Shown: piece by piece, positions 33,772 through 42,283 of the stretch | Layout of the letters: each line of letters begins with the position of its first letter | How positions within the stretch are numbered: the stretch's first letter is position 1 | DNA from: Ditylenchus dipsaci | Lineage: Eukaryota > Nematoda > Chromadorea > Rhabditida > Anguinidae | Assembly (NCBI GenBank): GCA_004194705.1 | Contig: SADC01001313.1 | Coordinates: 1 to 64,000, forward strand | Direction of reading: 5' to 3' | DNA length: 64,000 nt | Notes under the pieces: generated by a model | Told to the model about the DNA's origin: nothing | Databases searched by the model: none | The model's input: only the letters and a program-made list of their open reading frames with translations | Program-made: the position numbers and the translations under genes

Positions 33772-34125
33772 ATGTATAAATACAGCCCCTACATTGCCGA
33801 AAACGTTGACTTTCTGAAAAAATTAGCCTCTACTAAATCAGATAAGAAGAAAAACACGCTCTTACTAAATTCAACAGCCGACCAAATTTTAGCAATAGTG
33901 GAGATTTGCGCTAACGTGCTAAAGTTCAATTTCCCCCTAACACTTCGGCAAAGAAAAAAGTTGTCAAAGTACGCAGAATTCTATAGAGCGCTGGGCCGAG
34001 TGAGATCTGAAAAGAGCGCTCGTAAGCAACTGCAAACCGGAACTGGTGTCGCTTTAGCAGCGCTATTAATGCCTGTTGTTGCAGCACTTGCTCAAGTAGC
34101 TCTTAATAAAATAACGGAAAAATGA
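33772..34125 (+). CDS. Small basic Polinton protein with hydrophobic C-terminus
   Basis: 117 residues. The N-terminal half is a polar helix (KKLASTKSDKKK, then ADQILAIVEICANVL), followed by a basic stretch (RQRKKLSKYAEFYRALGR) and a hydrophobic segment (GVALAALLMPVVAALAQVAL, about 91-112). Proteins of this layout sit among the virion genes of many Polintons and adintovirus-like elements; a core or membrane-linked virion part is likely, but no function is established. Its TGA overlaps the next ATG (ATGA, 34,122-34,125). Confidence 0.7.
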   Translation: MYKYSPYIAENVDFLKKLASTKSDKKKNTLLLNSTADQILAIVEICANVLKFNFPLTLRQRKKLSKYAEFYRALGRVRSEKSARKQLQTGTGVALAALLMPVVAALAQVALNKITEK

Positions 34126-34862
34126 GGCATACTAAAAAGATGGTTGTTGTACCCGAAGAAGAGTACTTGACATTACTTTCCATGCTCAAAAATGGCCATA
34201 ACTCTGGATTGGAGCTCGAAAAGGCCAAGGTAGAAAATGAAATGAGCAAAACATTGAGAGGAAACAAAGATGCTGACTTAAAGGCTAAAAGGTATGATTG
34301 GCTATACAAGCAAAAACGTGAACTAGCAAAAACTATAGATGAAACACCACAAAAAGTTGTTATTCAAAATGCCGGAGAATTTGCAGGTTCAACGCCGATT
34401 CATATGTCTGCAGCGCCACCATATCTTGATATCGGTAACAAAACAAATGTTTCCTTGAACGATAATGAAGAAAATATGCCATCAGAAGAATCTGAAAAAC
34501 ACAATTTAAGTTCGGTGACAAGTACCGATCAGAGAAGTTTTGAAGATCGTAAAATCAATTTAGATGATAGTGATGAGTATGTGCTGCCGTACATCAATGC
34601 ATCATATGCACAATCACTGCGTGATTATATTTTAGCTAATAAATCGAGTTTCGGGATCAGCTCAAAGAAGACTATTCGGGCTTCTAGCTTCGGCAGACAT
34701 ATTGCTGGAAGCAATTATGAGAGCATTGTGGAGTACATGTCCAATCCATTACTTCGGTCTAAAAAGGAGCCACCCGGATTCAGGGTACTTTTCGAGAAAC
34801 TCAGAAAAGACCCATTCTATATTGAGATACAAATAAATCAAGACAAGAAGGCTACGGGATGA
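34122..34862 (+). CDS. Polinton protein of unknown function, 246 residues
   Basis: Intact frame. Charged, probably coiled-coil start (EEYLTLLSMLKNGHNSGLEL), disordered middle rich in E, S and N, and a more ordered C-terminal third (SSFGRHIAGSNYESIVEYM, GFRVLFEKLRKDPFYIEI). It overlaps the preceding gene by ATGA, and its own TGA overlaps the next ATG (34,859-34,862). Its place before integrase is common for an unnamed Polinton gene. I infer a virion or assembly role only from this place. Confidence 0.65.
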   Translation: MRHTKKMVVVPEEEYLTLLSMLKNGHNSGLELEKAKVENEMSKTLRGNKDADLKAKRYDWLYKQKRELAKTIDETPQKVVIQNAGEFAGSTPIHMSAAPPYLDIGNKTNVSLNDNEENMPSEESEKHNLSSVTSTDQRSFEDRKINLDDSDEYVLPYINASYAQSLRDYILANKSSFGISSKKTIRASSFGRHIAGSNYESIVEYMSNPLLRSKKEPPGFRVLFEKLRKDPFYIEIQINQDKKATG

Positions 34863-34948
34863 AAAGAAAACCTATAAAAGCTAAAAACGCAACCAAAGGT
34901 TTGACAAGAACACGAAAGTTTAAGCCTTCGTTATGGGCAAAGCTTTAG
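34859..34948 (+). CDS. 29-residue strongly basic peptide frame
   Basis: Begins with the ATG in the ATGA overlap, reads MKRKPIKAKNATK and then TRTRKFKPSLWAKL to TAG. About 11 of 29 residues are K or R. It overlaps the integrase start at 34,933 in another frame. It could be a separate core-like peptide (compare adenovirus mu) or the true N-terminus of integrase with a frame break near 34,930. A TATA-like TATAAAAG lies inside it. Confidence 0.35.
   Translation: MKRKPIKAKNATKGLTRTRKFKPSLWAKL
34873..34880 (+). promoter_or_regulatory. TATA box of the integrase gene
   Basis: TATAAAAG, 52 bases before the integrase ATG at 34,933, a normal TATA-to-ATG distance. Confidence 0.45.
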
Positions 34949-36002
34949 TAAATGAAACTTTGCGGAAAGTTTATTTTGATCTGAACTCTTCAGCTTCTTA
35001 TGCAGGCATCGCCAAGGTGTATAAAGAAGCGAAATCACTCAACCCTCATGTAACACTAGCAGACGTCAAGACATTTTTAAAATCAGAGCATACATATACA
35101 CTGCATAAGCCTCTGAGAAAAAAATTTGTTCACCTACAAACAGTGGGTTCTGGTCTTCACACTGACTGGCAATGCGACTTGGCTGTGTTTGATTCAATAA
35201 AAAATATAATGATGGATACCGTTACTTACTTGTCTGTGTCGACGTGCTGAGCCGCAAAGCTTATGCTGCAGCGGTTAAGACGAAAAAAAATGAAGACATT
35301 GTAGAAGGCTTCAAAAAAATATTTTTAAAAAGCAAATACTACCCCTGGCGCCTAATGTCAGACAAGGGAACTGAATTTACGGGGCGCATTTCTCAGGAAT
35401 TCTTCAAGAATCATACCATTGAGCAAATTTCTCTAACAACTGCTCCTTTCCATGCAGGCATCGTAGAGCGTATGAACAGGACAATAAAAGAGCGTCTCTA
35501 CAAGTATTTCAACGAAAAAAGAACATGGCGATGGATTGATGTAGTTGATCAAATCATTGATAATATCAACCGAAGTGTCAATCGCACCACCGGTGTAGCA
35601 CCAGAAATTGTGACATTTAAAAATGCTAATTCTGTGTATAAAAAACTATATAAAAGTCATGTTGCGCTAAAAAGTCCAAAATTTGTAGTAGGGGAAAGTG
35701 TGCGCATAAGTAAATTTAAAGGAGTTTTTGAAAAGGGATACCTTCCAAATTTCACTGACGAAATTTTTAAAATTTTTAAAGTTCACAAAACTAATCCTCA
35801 ACCTATACAATTGAAGATTTGGAAGACAAGATTATTAGTGGTCGTTTCTACGAGCAAGAGCTTGTTTCAACAAGTTTGAACACTCAAAACAGAATAGAGA
35901 AGGTGCTAAGAACTCGAGTGCGAAACGGTGAAAAGGAACTTTGGTGACGTGGATGGGAAGAAAAGGAATCACAAGTTGGTTGAAGGAAAAAGATCTTGAA
36001 TA
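34933..36002 (+). pseudogene. int: Polinton integrase with C-terminal chromodomain
   Basis: Retrovirus-type DDE integrase that inserts the element. The first frame (34,933-35,250) ends after TDWQCDL (first catalytic D); the second (35,244-35,879) carries MSDKGTEFTG (second D) and AGIVERMNRTIKE (E), about 35 residues apart. A third stretch (about 35,805-36,000) holds GRFYEQELV and a chromodomain-like IEKVLRTRVRNGEKELW. The first break is at an A-run near 35,200, the second near 35,815, the third near 35,940. Chromodomains are usual in Polinton integrases and direct insertion to marked chromatin. If the breaks are real the integrase is dead; all catalytic residues remain. Confidence 0.88.
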
Positions 36003-36005
36003 AAT

Positions 36006-36803
36006 ATGGAATCATTCTACGTTGTTTTGCCTTCGAACACTAAGCAAGAAGGGAATAAAAGCTCTACTTTCACTGTTCGTCTACCTCAGATTCTAGAGCT
36101 AGACAGTCAATGGACTGTAGCAGTTTCATCAATAATTTACCCTTTGTCCTTTACTTCCGCGGAACAGGAGGGTGGAGAAGAAGAACAATATGTGGATCTA
36201 TACTACCGAAAGAACGATCCTTTGAAAAATGTTTGCAGAATAAAATTACCTACGCTCAAGCAATCCACCCTTACAAGAACGAAAGAGGCTTTAGAAAAGG
36301 TTTTTAATGAGGAATACTTGAAGATTCCTGAAAAAATAAGAAATCGTTCTGGAAACAAGACAGAAATTTCCTACGGGTTTTTTTTCAATTACGACCTGCA
36401 TCGATTCAGCTTCTCAATGCCTCCTCCGTTTGTACAGGCAAAATTGTCGAATCGTCTGGCTTATGTGCTCGGCTTCACCAATCATTTAATAGAGGACGGG
36501 GCTATTGCAAAATATGACCCTGACTTGGCATCTGAAGTGCGGCAAATCTTTTGCTATGCTCCGAATTTGGTTGAGAATACAATTGTTGGCAATGTGACTG
36601 CACCTCTGCTGCGAATTATTAACGTGCAAGGTGAGTATGGAAGTGTGACAGAATCTATATATACGTCAGAGCATCACCATCGTCTGAGTAGTAAACGTAT
36701 TTCTGAGATTTCAGTAGAATTGAGAGACACTAGTGGAAATCTGATTCAATTTTCTTGGGGTTCTGTAATTTTAACGCTTCATTTCAAGAAGAATTTGTTT
36801 TAA
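36006..36803 (+). CDS. Polinton minor capsid (penton-like) protein
   Basis: 265 residues, intact, no introns. It begins with MESFYVVLPSNTK and STFTVRLPQILELDSQWTVA, the typical opening strands of the single-jelly-roll penton protein. Later parts RLAYVLGFTN, VENTIVGNVTAPLLRIINV and SVILTLHFK match the conserved C-terminal half. It forms the capsid vertices. One base separates its TAA from the ATG of the pVI-like gene. Confidence 0.88.
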   Translation: MESFYVVLPSNTKQEGNKSSTFTVRLPQILELDSQWTVAVSSIIYPLSFTSAEQEGGEEEQYVDLYYRKNDPLKNVCRIKLPTLKQSTLTRTKEALEKVFNEEYLKIPEKIRNRSGNKTEISYGFFFNYDLHRFSFSMPPPFVQAKLSNRLAYVLGFTNHLIEDGAIAKYDPDLASEVRQIFCYAPNLVENTIVGNVTAPLLRIINVQGEYGSVTESIYTSEHHHRLSSKRISEISVELRDTSGNLIQFSWGSVILTLHFKKNLF

Positions 36804-36804
36804 A

Positions 36805-37170
36805 ATGACTCATGTTAGCTTTAACCCTGATAATATTGATTGGTCGAAATTTCTCGAGCAACAAGAAGGTAGGGGCAGATATTTTGAAGGAATGCATAAT
36901 CAACGAGGATTTGGTGTTTTAAGTTCCATTGGCAAGTTTCTTCTTCCTATCGTCAAGAATTTAGCTGTGAGTGTTGGTGAAGAGGGCGTCAACACTGGAA
37001 TAAATGTTCTGAACGATTTGGCAAAAGGAAAAGATCTAAAGGAATCTGTAAAATCACACGGACGGGATGGTTTAACAAAACTGGCAGCGAAAGTGCAGCA
37101 ATGTGGAAAGGGAAAAAAAAGGTTAAAAAAGCCAAAAATATTTAAAGATCCATTCAGTAATTTAGTATAA
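36805..37170 (+). CDS. pVI-like small virion protein
   Basis: 121 residues with a glycine-rich patch (RGRYFEGMHNQRGFGVL), an amphipathic helix (SIGKFLLPIVKNLAVSV), the TGINVLNDLAKGKDLKESVK segment common to Polinton and adintovirus small virion proteins, and a lysine-rich end (GKGKKRLKKPK). By family it is probably an internal, membrane-active or DNA-associated virion part. Intact. Confidence 0.75.
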   Translation: MTHVSFNPDNIDWSKFLEQQEGRGRYFEGMHNQRGFGVLSSIGKFLLPIVKNLAVSVGEEGVNTGINVLNDLAKGKDLKESVKSHGRDGLTKLAAKVQQCGKGKKRLKKPKIFKDPFSNLV

Positions 37171-37174
37171 ATAG
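37166..37174 (+). promoter_or_regulatory. TATA box of the major capsid gene
   Basis: TATAAATAG, a consensus TATA box, overlapping the stop codon of the pVI-like gene and 28 bases before ATG 37,203. Confidence 0.55.
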
Positions 37175-37202
37175 CAGCGCGTAAAAAAAATTGTCGTAAA
37201 AA

Positions 37203-38549
37203 ATGTCCACACTTCAAAAAATTGACAAAGCGAGTGCTGAAGGAGTAGATTCTTCAGTAAATATTTTTGAATTACCTCACAGCAATGTAGGAGTGAATCG
37301 GTCCAGTTTGCGACAGTACCTACCTTTGACCACAATTACTAGAGAAGGTCCGTATATTTTTCGAATCCTACCCGACAATCAATTTTTAGACGCTAACAAA
37401 ACATGGCTTGAGTTGGAACTGGGCATAGAAGTGCAAAGCGCTAATGGTGAATGGGTCCCGATACCTTCCAATCATCGTGGCATTGGTGTTATCCAGAGTC
37501 TAGGGCAGTCCTTTGTAAAGCAGATTAAAATCTCAATTAACAATGTGGAATGTTTTGACTCAGGCGTTCTCTACGCCTACCGATCGTATATTCAGCAGGA
37601 ACTAAACTTATCTAATGAGACACGAAATGGTCTGTTTCAAGCCAGTGGATACTCTAAGGAAAATACTCTTGCCCGTGTGGATTGGTTTACAAACGGTAGA
37701 ACAGCTCGTTTTCTCTCAAAGCTTAATTTTGACCTGGCTAATCAACCAAACTACCTTTTGAACAACACTGATATTCTCATAACGATTTATCGAAACTCAG
37801 ATGATTTTCTTCTTCTCTCACCTTATGCTACAAAGTTGTTGAAGAATACTGATGGAGTAGAAGTTAGCGAGCCAAGCACGGATCAATATCGTCTCAAAGT
37901 TTCAATGGTTCGGCTGTACGCTAAAACAGTTGATTTGACTAGTTCTCTTAATAATGCAATCAGCCGTCATTTGGAAAAGACTCCTGCAAAATATGCTCTA
38001 AGAAAAGTGGATGTGCGCAGCGTATTTGTAGGACCTAGTGTTCAAGAGCTAACACACAATGTGTTTCACAAAGTGTGCCCTAGACGAGTAATAATTGGCT
38101 TCGTTGCATCTGACGCCTTTTCAGGAAAAAAAGATAAATCACCTTTTATTTTTGAAAACTGTGATGTCACTTCTATTTCTGTTGAGGCGAATGGCATGGT
38201 CTACCCCTCATGCCCTTACAAATTTGACTTTGTCAACGGCAACTTTCTTCGCGCTTTTGTGGACATGTACAGTGGCTTGGGGCAGGATGAGAGCAGCCAT
38301 GGTGAGCAGAGTTGCGGAATCACGCTGGATGAGTTTAAACAGACTCACTGTTTTTTTGTAATTCCGCTAACAAGTACCCTAGAAAATACGAATGGTTTTG
38401 AAATAGTGCGCAATACGACAACATGCATAAAGGCTACTTTTGGTAGGGCGATCACAGAACCAGGTTATCAAATGATCGTTCTTGCAGAGTTTGACAATAT
38501 TCTCACTATTAATAGAGATCGCGTCATAGCCTCTGACGGATCACTATGA
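37203..38549 (+). CDS. Polinton major capsid protein (double jelly roll)
   Basis: 448 residues, intact, no introns. The opening (DSSVNIFELPHSNVGVNRSS, GPYIFRILPDNQFLDANKTW) and SFVKQIKISINNVECFDSG ... YAYRSYIQQELN are typical of the Polinton/adintovirus hexon. The late part has GFEIVRNTTTCIKATFGRAI. It builds the hexagonal capsomers together with the penton protein and ATPase. It is at the short end for the family. Its TGA overlaps the protease ATG. Confidence 0.9.
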   Translation: MSTLQKIDKASAEGVDSSVNIFELPHSNVGVNRSSLRQYLPLTTITREGPYIFRILPDNQFLDANKTWLELELGIEVQSANGEWVPIPSNHRGIGVIQSLGQSFVKQIKISINNVECFDSGVLYAYRSYIQQELNLSNETRNGLFQASGYSKENTLARVDWFTNGRTARFLSKLNFDLANQPNYLLNNTDILITIYRNSDDFLLLSPYATKLLKNTDGVEVSEPSTDQYRLKVSMVRLYAKTVDLTSSLNNAISRHLEKTPAKYALRKVDVRSVFVGPSVQELTHNVFHKVCPRRVIIGFVASDAFSGKKDKSPFIFENCDVTSISVEANGMVYPSCPYKFDFVNGNFLRAFVDMYSGLGQDESSHGEQSCGITLDEFKQTHCFFVIPLTSTLENTNGFEIVRNTTTCIKATFGRAITEPGYQMIVLAEFDNILTINRDRVIASDGSL

Positions 38550-38989
38550 ATAGTCAAGAATTAGACAGCATATTACGCGCAATTTTACCGAAAAATCGTT
38601 TCAAAGGTGTGTTTGCGTCAAACGATTTGCCGAGCCACATTAATTCATATCCACATTGCTTTGTTGCAAATACGGAACGTATGGGTTCTAGAGGCGCTCA
38701 TTGGGTTGCGTTCTTTGCGATCTCTGAAAAAAAAATTGAAGTGTTCGACTCACTTGGAGAGGAACTAAATAAAGACTTCTCTCAATTTGTAAAAAGCAAC
38801 TACGAGGCCGTTACGCTAAATCGGTTGCAATTGCAGTCGTTATTTTCTACCGAGTGTGGCTGTTTCTGCATCTATTTCTTGTTCCACCGCTGTCTGGGAC
38901 TTACCTACAAAGACATAATTAATAGGCTTAAAAACAAAAAAAGTGGATACACAACACAATTTCTAAAAAAAATAACAAAAACAAAGTAA
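38546..38989 (+). CDS. Adenain-like cysteine protease
   Basis: 147 residues, intact. Processes capsid proteins during virion maturation. The catalytic order fits adenain: H52 in GAHWVAFF, D68 in VFDSLG, Q95 or Q97 in RLQLQS, C104 in TECGCFC. It is the last gene of the plus-strand module, and its ATG overlaps the capsid gene stop (ATGA, 38,546-38,549). No introns. Confidence 0.9.
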   Translation: MNSQELDSILRAILPKNRFKGVFASNDLPSHINSYPHCFVANTERMGSRGAHWVAFFAISEKKIEVFDSLGEELNKDFSQFVKSNYEAVTLNRLQLQSLFSTECGCFCIYFLFHRCLGLTYKDIINRLKNKKSGYTTQFLKKITKTK

Positions 38990-39121
38990 CAAAAGTATAA
39001 GCAAAAATTAGGTGTACGCTTATACGCGCTCCATTAGTAACAGATAATTTGAGAGGTAAACCAGGCGGTACACCATATGATGCACTTATAGGATCGTAAT
39101 TGTCGACTAGGGAACCACTGC

Positions 39122-39378
39122 TCAGAAGAGCCCGGTAGACCATTGCCTGAAGGCGGGCCAAGTGGACCATTGCTCGGAGCGGGCCCGGTAGACCATTGCC
39201 GGAAGGCGGGCCAGGTGGACCATTGCTCGGAGCGGGCCCGGTAGACCATTGCCGGAAGGCGGGCCAGGTGGACCATTGCTCGGAGCGGGCCCGGTAGACC
39301 ATTGCCGGAAGGCGGGCCAGGTGGACCATTGCTCGGAGCGGGCCCGGTAGACCATTGCCGGAAGGCGGGCCAGGTCAC
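39122..39378. repeat. 53-bp tandem repeat, about five copies
   Basis: GC-rich array with unit beginning CCGGTAGACCATTGCCGGAA and second half CCAGGTGGACCATTGCTCGG. The halves are related to each other, so the unit arose from a 26-27 bp ancestor. It is nearly perfect, hence young. It sits between the protease gene and a tRNA-like relic. Open frames across it (proline-rich) are artefacts of the period. Confidence 0.9.
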
Positions 39379-39424
39379 TGCTCAAAGCAGAAAAAGTAAG
39401 AAGCGGAACCCGCGCGACTACATG

Positions 39425-39520
39425 TGAGACCAGAAAGTTTCGGGATCGAACTTGCGACTGCGCTAATTTTTGTATTCGTAAAAAGTAAAAAGCCAACCCA
39501 CTAGGCTACAATTCTTAAAA
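39425..39520 (-). repeat. tRNA-like SINE relic
   Basis: Minus strand: TAGCCTAGTGGGTTGGC (A box) and AAGTTCGATCCCG (B box) 38 bases apart, the layout of a pol III promoter. No acceptor stem, so it is not a tRNA gene. It abuts the 53-bp array. Confidence 0.55.
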
Positions 39521-39554
39521 TGTAAAAATGTTCATAATTTAAACTATATGTAAC

Positions 39555-39602
39555 ATATTTGCCAGATCATTTAAGATTGATCTTGAATGATCTGGCAAAT
39601 AT
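39555..39602. repeat. Perfect 17-bp hairpin
   Basis: ATATTTGCCAGATCATT and its exact complement with a 14-base loop. AT-rich and intergenic; could mark the end of a transposon or a transcript. No further evidence. Confidence 0.5.
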
Positions 39603-39784
39603 CAAAAGTTACAGAGTTGTGCACATTTGCACATTATTGGCGGAAATATTATTTTAATATATTTTAAAAATCTAAATCATCTAACCATATTACATACCAT
39701 ACATTACCATATTTTTAATCCAGATTTTCAGGATTATGTGTAAGTAACCTGTTATTCAAAGCTGTTTTACCCGGTCAAATCCCT

Positions 39785-41172
39785 TTATAGACTTTTTGCA
39801 CCATAATTCTTAGCGTGCAAGGCAAGGCCCGTACCCATGGATGAGCTTTTGTAACTAACTATAGGAAATTTGCGGGAAATAGTTACATAGTTAGCTGTTT
39901 GAAAAAATAGTTACAACGTGTAACTAGCTTCACCTTTTGTAACTAACTTTGTAACAAATCTTGACAGGAAAGATAATTATTAAAAAATAGTCGCAACGTG
40001 TAACTATTTTTTATCCTTTTTGCTGTGTCTCGACACGAAATCGACAATTTTCAAACTACCCAAACCACCCTAAATACTGGTATAAGCACTCCATACAGCA
40101 ATTTAGAGTTTGGGCACTAGTTGAGCACCCGTTTGAGCAATTAAAATACTCTCTTAAAGTATTTAAGGTGGTTTTGGGTAGTTTGAGGTGGTTTAGAATG
40201 GATCGGTGTGTAATTCTGAGCGTTTAAGGCCATCTGACCCGAAATCTGATCCGCTCAATCGCTTTTTGCAAAAAGTTTAGCCCCCCCCCCCCTCTTTAGT
40301 AAACCCCCCTGAAAAACAATTATAATTTGCTTTTGACCACCCTGGAGTGGCATCCTGAGCCATCTGGTCTTTGGCCACCCCGAAATTTTAGTCAAAAATG
40401 ACCGAATTGGGTAAAAATTCGTTTGAAAATTGTTGATTTCGTGTCGAGACACAGCAAAAAGGATAAAAAATAGTTACACGTTGTAACTATTTTTTCAAAC
40501 AGCTAACTATGTAACTATTTCTCACAAATTTCCTATAGTTAGTTACAAAAGCTCATCCCTGCCCGTACCCTGTAAGCTACAGTCCGCCTTTCGTATTTAA
40601 ATAAAAATAAACCAACTTTTTCACCTGGCGCCTTTTTTGCTTGTAGAGTCGGTTTTTCTCTTTCTGTGCGGCTCCTCTGCCACGCTTCTTTTTCTTCTTG
40701 ACCGATTCTTCAGACGGCAGCGGGAGGCTGGATGATGAAGCCGTGGTGGGCAGCTCAGCAACTGTTGATGGAGTCACGATGGCCTGAAAAATTATATATA
40801 ATGGGGCACAAAAAACTTTTGCTACCAAATTTTTGCAAAGTTTTTTTTGTTGCTGTAAAAATGCGCCAAAATACTAGAATCGGTCATTTTCTGACCTAAA
40901 AAGTCAGTTAGACAATAGCATTGTCTTTTTTTTTTACAAAATCTTACCTCATCATCACTGTCCGCAATAAGGTCGCTGACATCCGATTCATCAGCGCGAC
41001 TTCTCTTTGCCCATTTTTCAGCAACATCCACAAGCGCCTTGAATCCTGAATTAAAAAAATAATTATGTTTTCGAGACTTTTGGCACTTACCCTTCAGCTT
41101 TCCCTTTTGAGATCGGATGATCTTTGAATGCACTGGTGAGGTAGGCACTTCCACATCCTTCTTTCTTCTCAT
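39785..41172 (-). CDS. Basic nuclear-type protein, last exon cut by a transposon
   Basis: Exons 41,091-41,172 (MRRKKDVEVPTSPVHSK...), 40,948-41,045 (FKALVDVAEKWAKRSRADES, DVSDLIADSDDE), 40,625-40,783 (AIVTPSTVAELPTTASSSS, then KKKKKRGRGAAQKEKNR and YKQKRRQ) and a final exon starting just left of a 55-base intron. Exon phases fit without breaks. The final exon is split: its first codons lie at 40,562-40,570, then a 725-bp foldback intervenes, and GLALHAKNYGAKSL plus TAA continue at 39,785-39,836. Acidic and lysine/arginine blocks suggest a nuclear or nucleolar protein; I do not recognise the family. The insertion would replace the last residues. Confidence 0.6.
39837..40561. mobile_element. 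Mutator-like foldback with 9-bp target duplication
   Basis: Long inverted arms starting GGATGAGCTTTTGTAACTAA, with the centre near 40,160-40,200. Both ends are flanked by the 9-bp direct repeat CCCGTACCC (39,828-39,836 and 40,562-40,570). A 9-bp duplication plus long inverted repeats is the Mutator pattern. No transposase inside. The core (GGTTTTGGGTAGTTTGAGG) resembles the core of the 20,270 palindrome. Confidence 0.85.
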
Positions 41173-41429
41173 TTTGAAAAAAATTAAGCTGAAATATATA
41201 AAAGGGGATGATATTTTTTCCGCCCATTAAATTGTCGTAAATGCCCATTTACGAATTAGAGGGCAAAAAAATATTTAACGGGCATTTTCGAAAATTAATG
41301 GGTAAAAATACTTAAAAACGCTAAAAAATTTTAGCTCAATAACGCTTAGAAATATTCAAATATATGAAAAGAATAGTTGTGGCAATCATTATTGGCACTT
41401 TTTCAAAAATTATTTACCAATTTTATCCT

Positions 41430-41780
41430 GTACTTTTTTAGCACAGAGAAAGAGACCCCTAAAAAGTGGAGCTTTTTGTCCCCAGTGCGAAAACTTTTTT
41501 TTGAAATCCCGGGAATAAAAAGTTTTCCACTGGGGACAAAGGCTCCACTTTTCATAGGGGGTGACTCTTCTATGAGTGCGCGCATCTCTAACTCTCAAGC
41601 CCCCTGCGCCTCCTTCGGGACGCAGGGGCTTGGGGCTTGGCGTGAGATGCGCACACCCACATACTTAGACACAAATCACTCGAAAGTGACTCTGGATGCA
41701 TGAAAAAGCATGCATACCAGAGCTTATTTATGGGGTAGGCCCAGTATTCAAAACTATGTTCAACATCTTCTTGTTAGTGG
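41430..41780 (+). repeat. Dispersed repeat with a GC hairpin
   Basis: Contains AAGTGGAGCTTTTTGTCCCC and its inverted copy, then GCCCCCTGCGCC ... CGCAGGGGC, a GC stem with a CTTCGG apex, then a conserved tail (TCACTCGAAAGTGACTCTGG ... AGTATTCAAAACTATGTTCA). Inverted copy at 49,597-49,860; partial copies at 45,700-45,840, 23,255 and 13,386. Confidence 0.6.
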
Positions 41781-42052
41781 GACTTGTATGATTAGTGGTC
41801 CCCTTCATTCCCCTCCCAATACAGCCCTTAATCTCTTTTATATTCAAAAGGCGCCAATTTAAAATTTTTCAAATTTTGACTAAAAAACCATGATACCCCC
41901 TGTGGTTCGAAAATTTTTTTCTCAGATTAAAAAAAAACACGCGGCTTTCTCGTGAAATCGGGTCGAGAAACACGAATATGAAGTTATCTCCTCCATCCAA
42001 TCACTCTGCGTGGGGATTCTATACTCAAGCCATGCTTACAGTAAGAGTGATG
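41781..42052. other. No gene recognised
   Basis: Intergenic, AT-rich, no motif seen. Confidence 0.3.
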
Positions 42053-42283
42053 GTAAAGAGGCATGCCCACGTTAATAAGAGGTGGTGCCCGGGGCTTGAA
42101 AAAAGTTTCCTAATCATTGAATTTCTGTACGGATTTTTCAACTTGGTTTCTAACAAAACAAGGCCTAGAATTTAATTTTAGGCATGGTTTTCTTATTAAC
42201 CAAGTTGAAAAATCCGTACAGAAGTTCAATGATTAGGAAAAAATTTTGCACCACCTCTTATTAGCATGGCATGCCTCTTTAAA
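42053..42283. repeat. Foldback element, AAAGAGGCATGCC ends
   Basis: AAAGAGGCATGCCCACGTTAAT mirrored by GCATGGCATGCCTCTTTAAA. The inner arms match the CTTCTGTACGGATTTTTCAACTTGGTTT sequence seen at 1,869, 59,052 and 63,296, so it is a subfamily of that element. A fragment of a TA-MITE end (TCGAGGTTCGACTGTA) follows at 42,285. Confidence 0.65.

Larger units (their letters stand above)
26266..38989 (+). mobile_element. Polinton/Maverick coding core
   Basis: Self-synthesising virus-like transposon. Its genes are protein-primed family B polymerase, HerA/FtsK-type packaging ATPase, retrovirus-like integrase with chromodomain, penton-like and double-jelly-roll capsid proteins, pVI-like protein and adenain-like protease, plus a minus-strand cassette (TBP, membrane glycoprotein, PAZ protein). 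These coordinates are the first and last recognised plus-strand genes. I could not find terminal inverted repeats or a 6-bp target duplication on either side, so the true ends are unknown; the right end must lie before 39,785, where a host gene ends. Confidence 0.93.

Noticed and set aside
39122..39378. CRISPR-like array
   Set aside because: No unique spacers between repeats; it is a plain head-to-tail minisatellite in a eukaryotic genome.
38928..39496. Overlapping proline-rich open frames on the minus strand (up to 133 residues)
   Set aside because: They exist only because the 53-bp tandem repeat has no stops in these frames; residues repeat with the DNA period.
41590..41640. Rho-independent terminator
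   Set aside because: GC stem without a following T run, in a nematode genome; part of a dispersed repeat.
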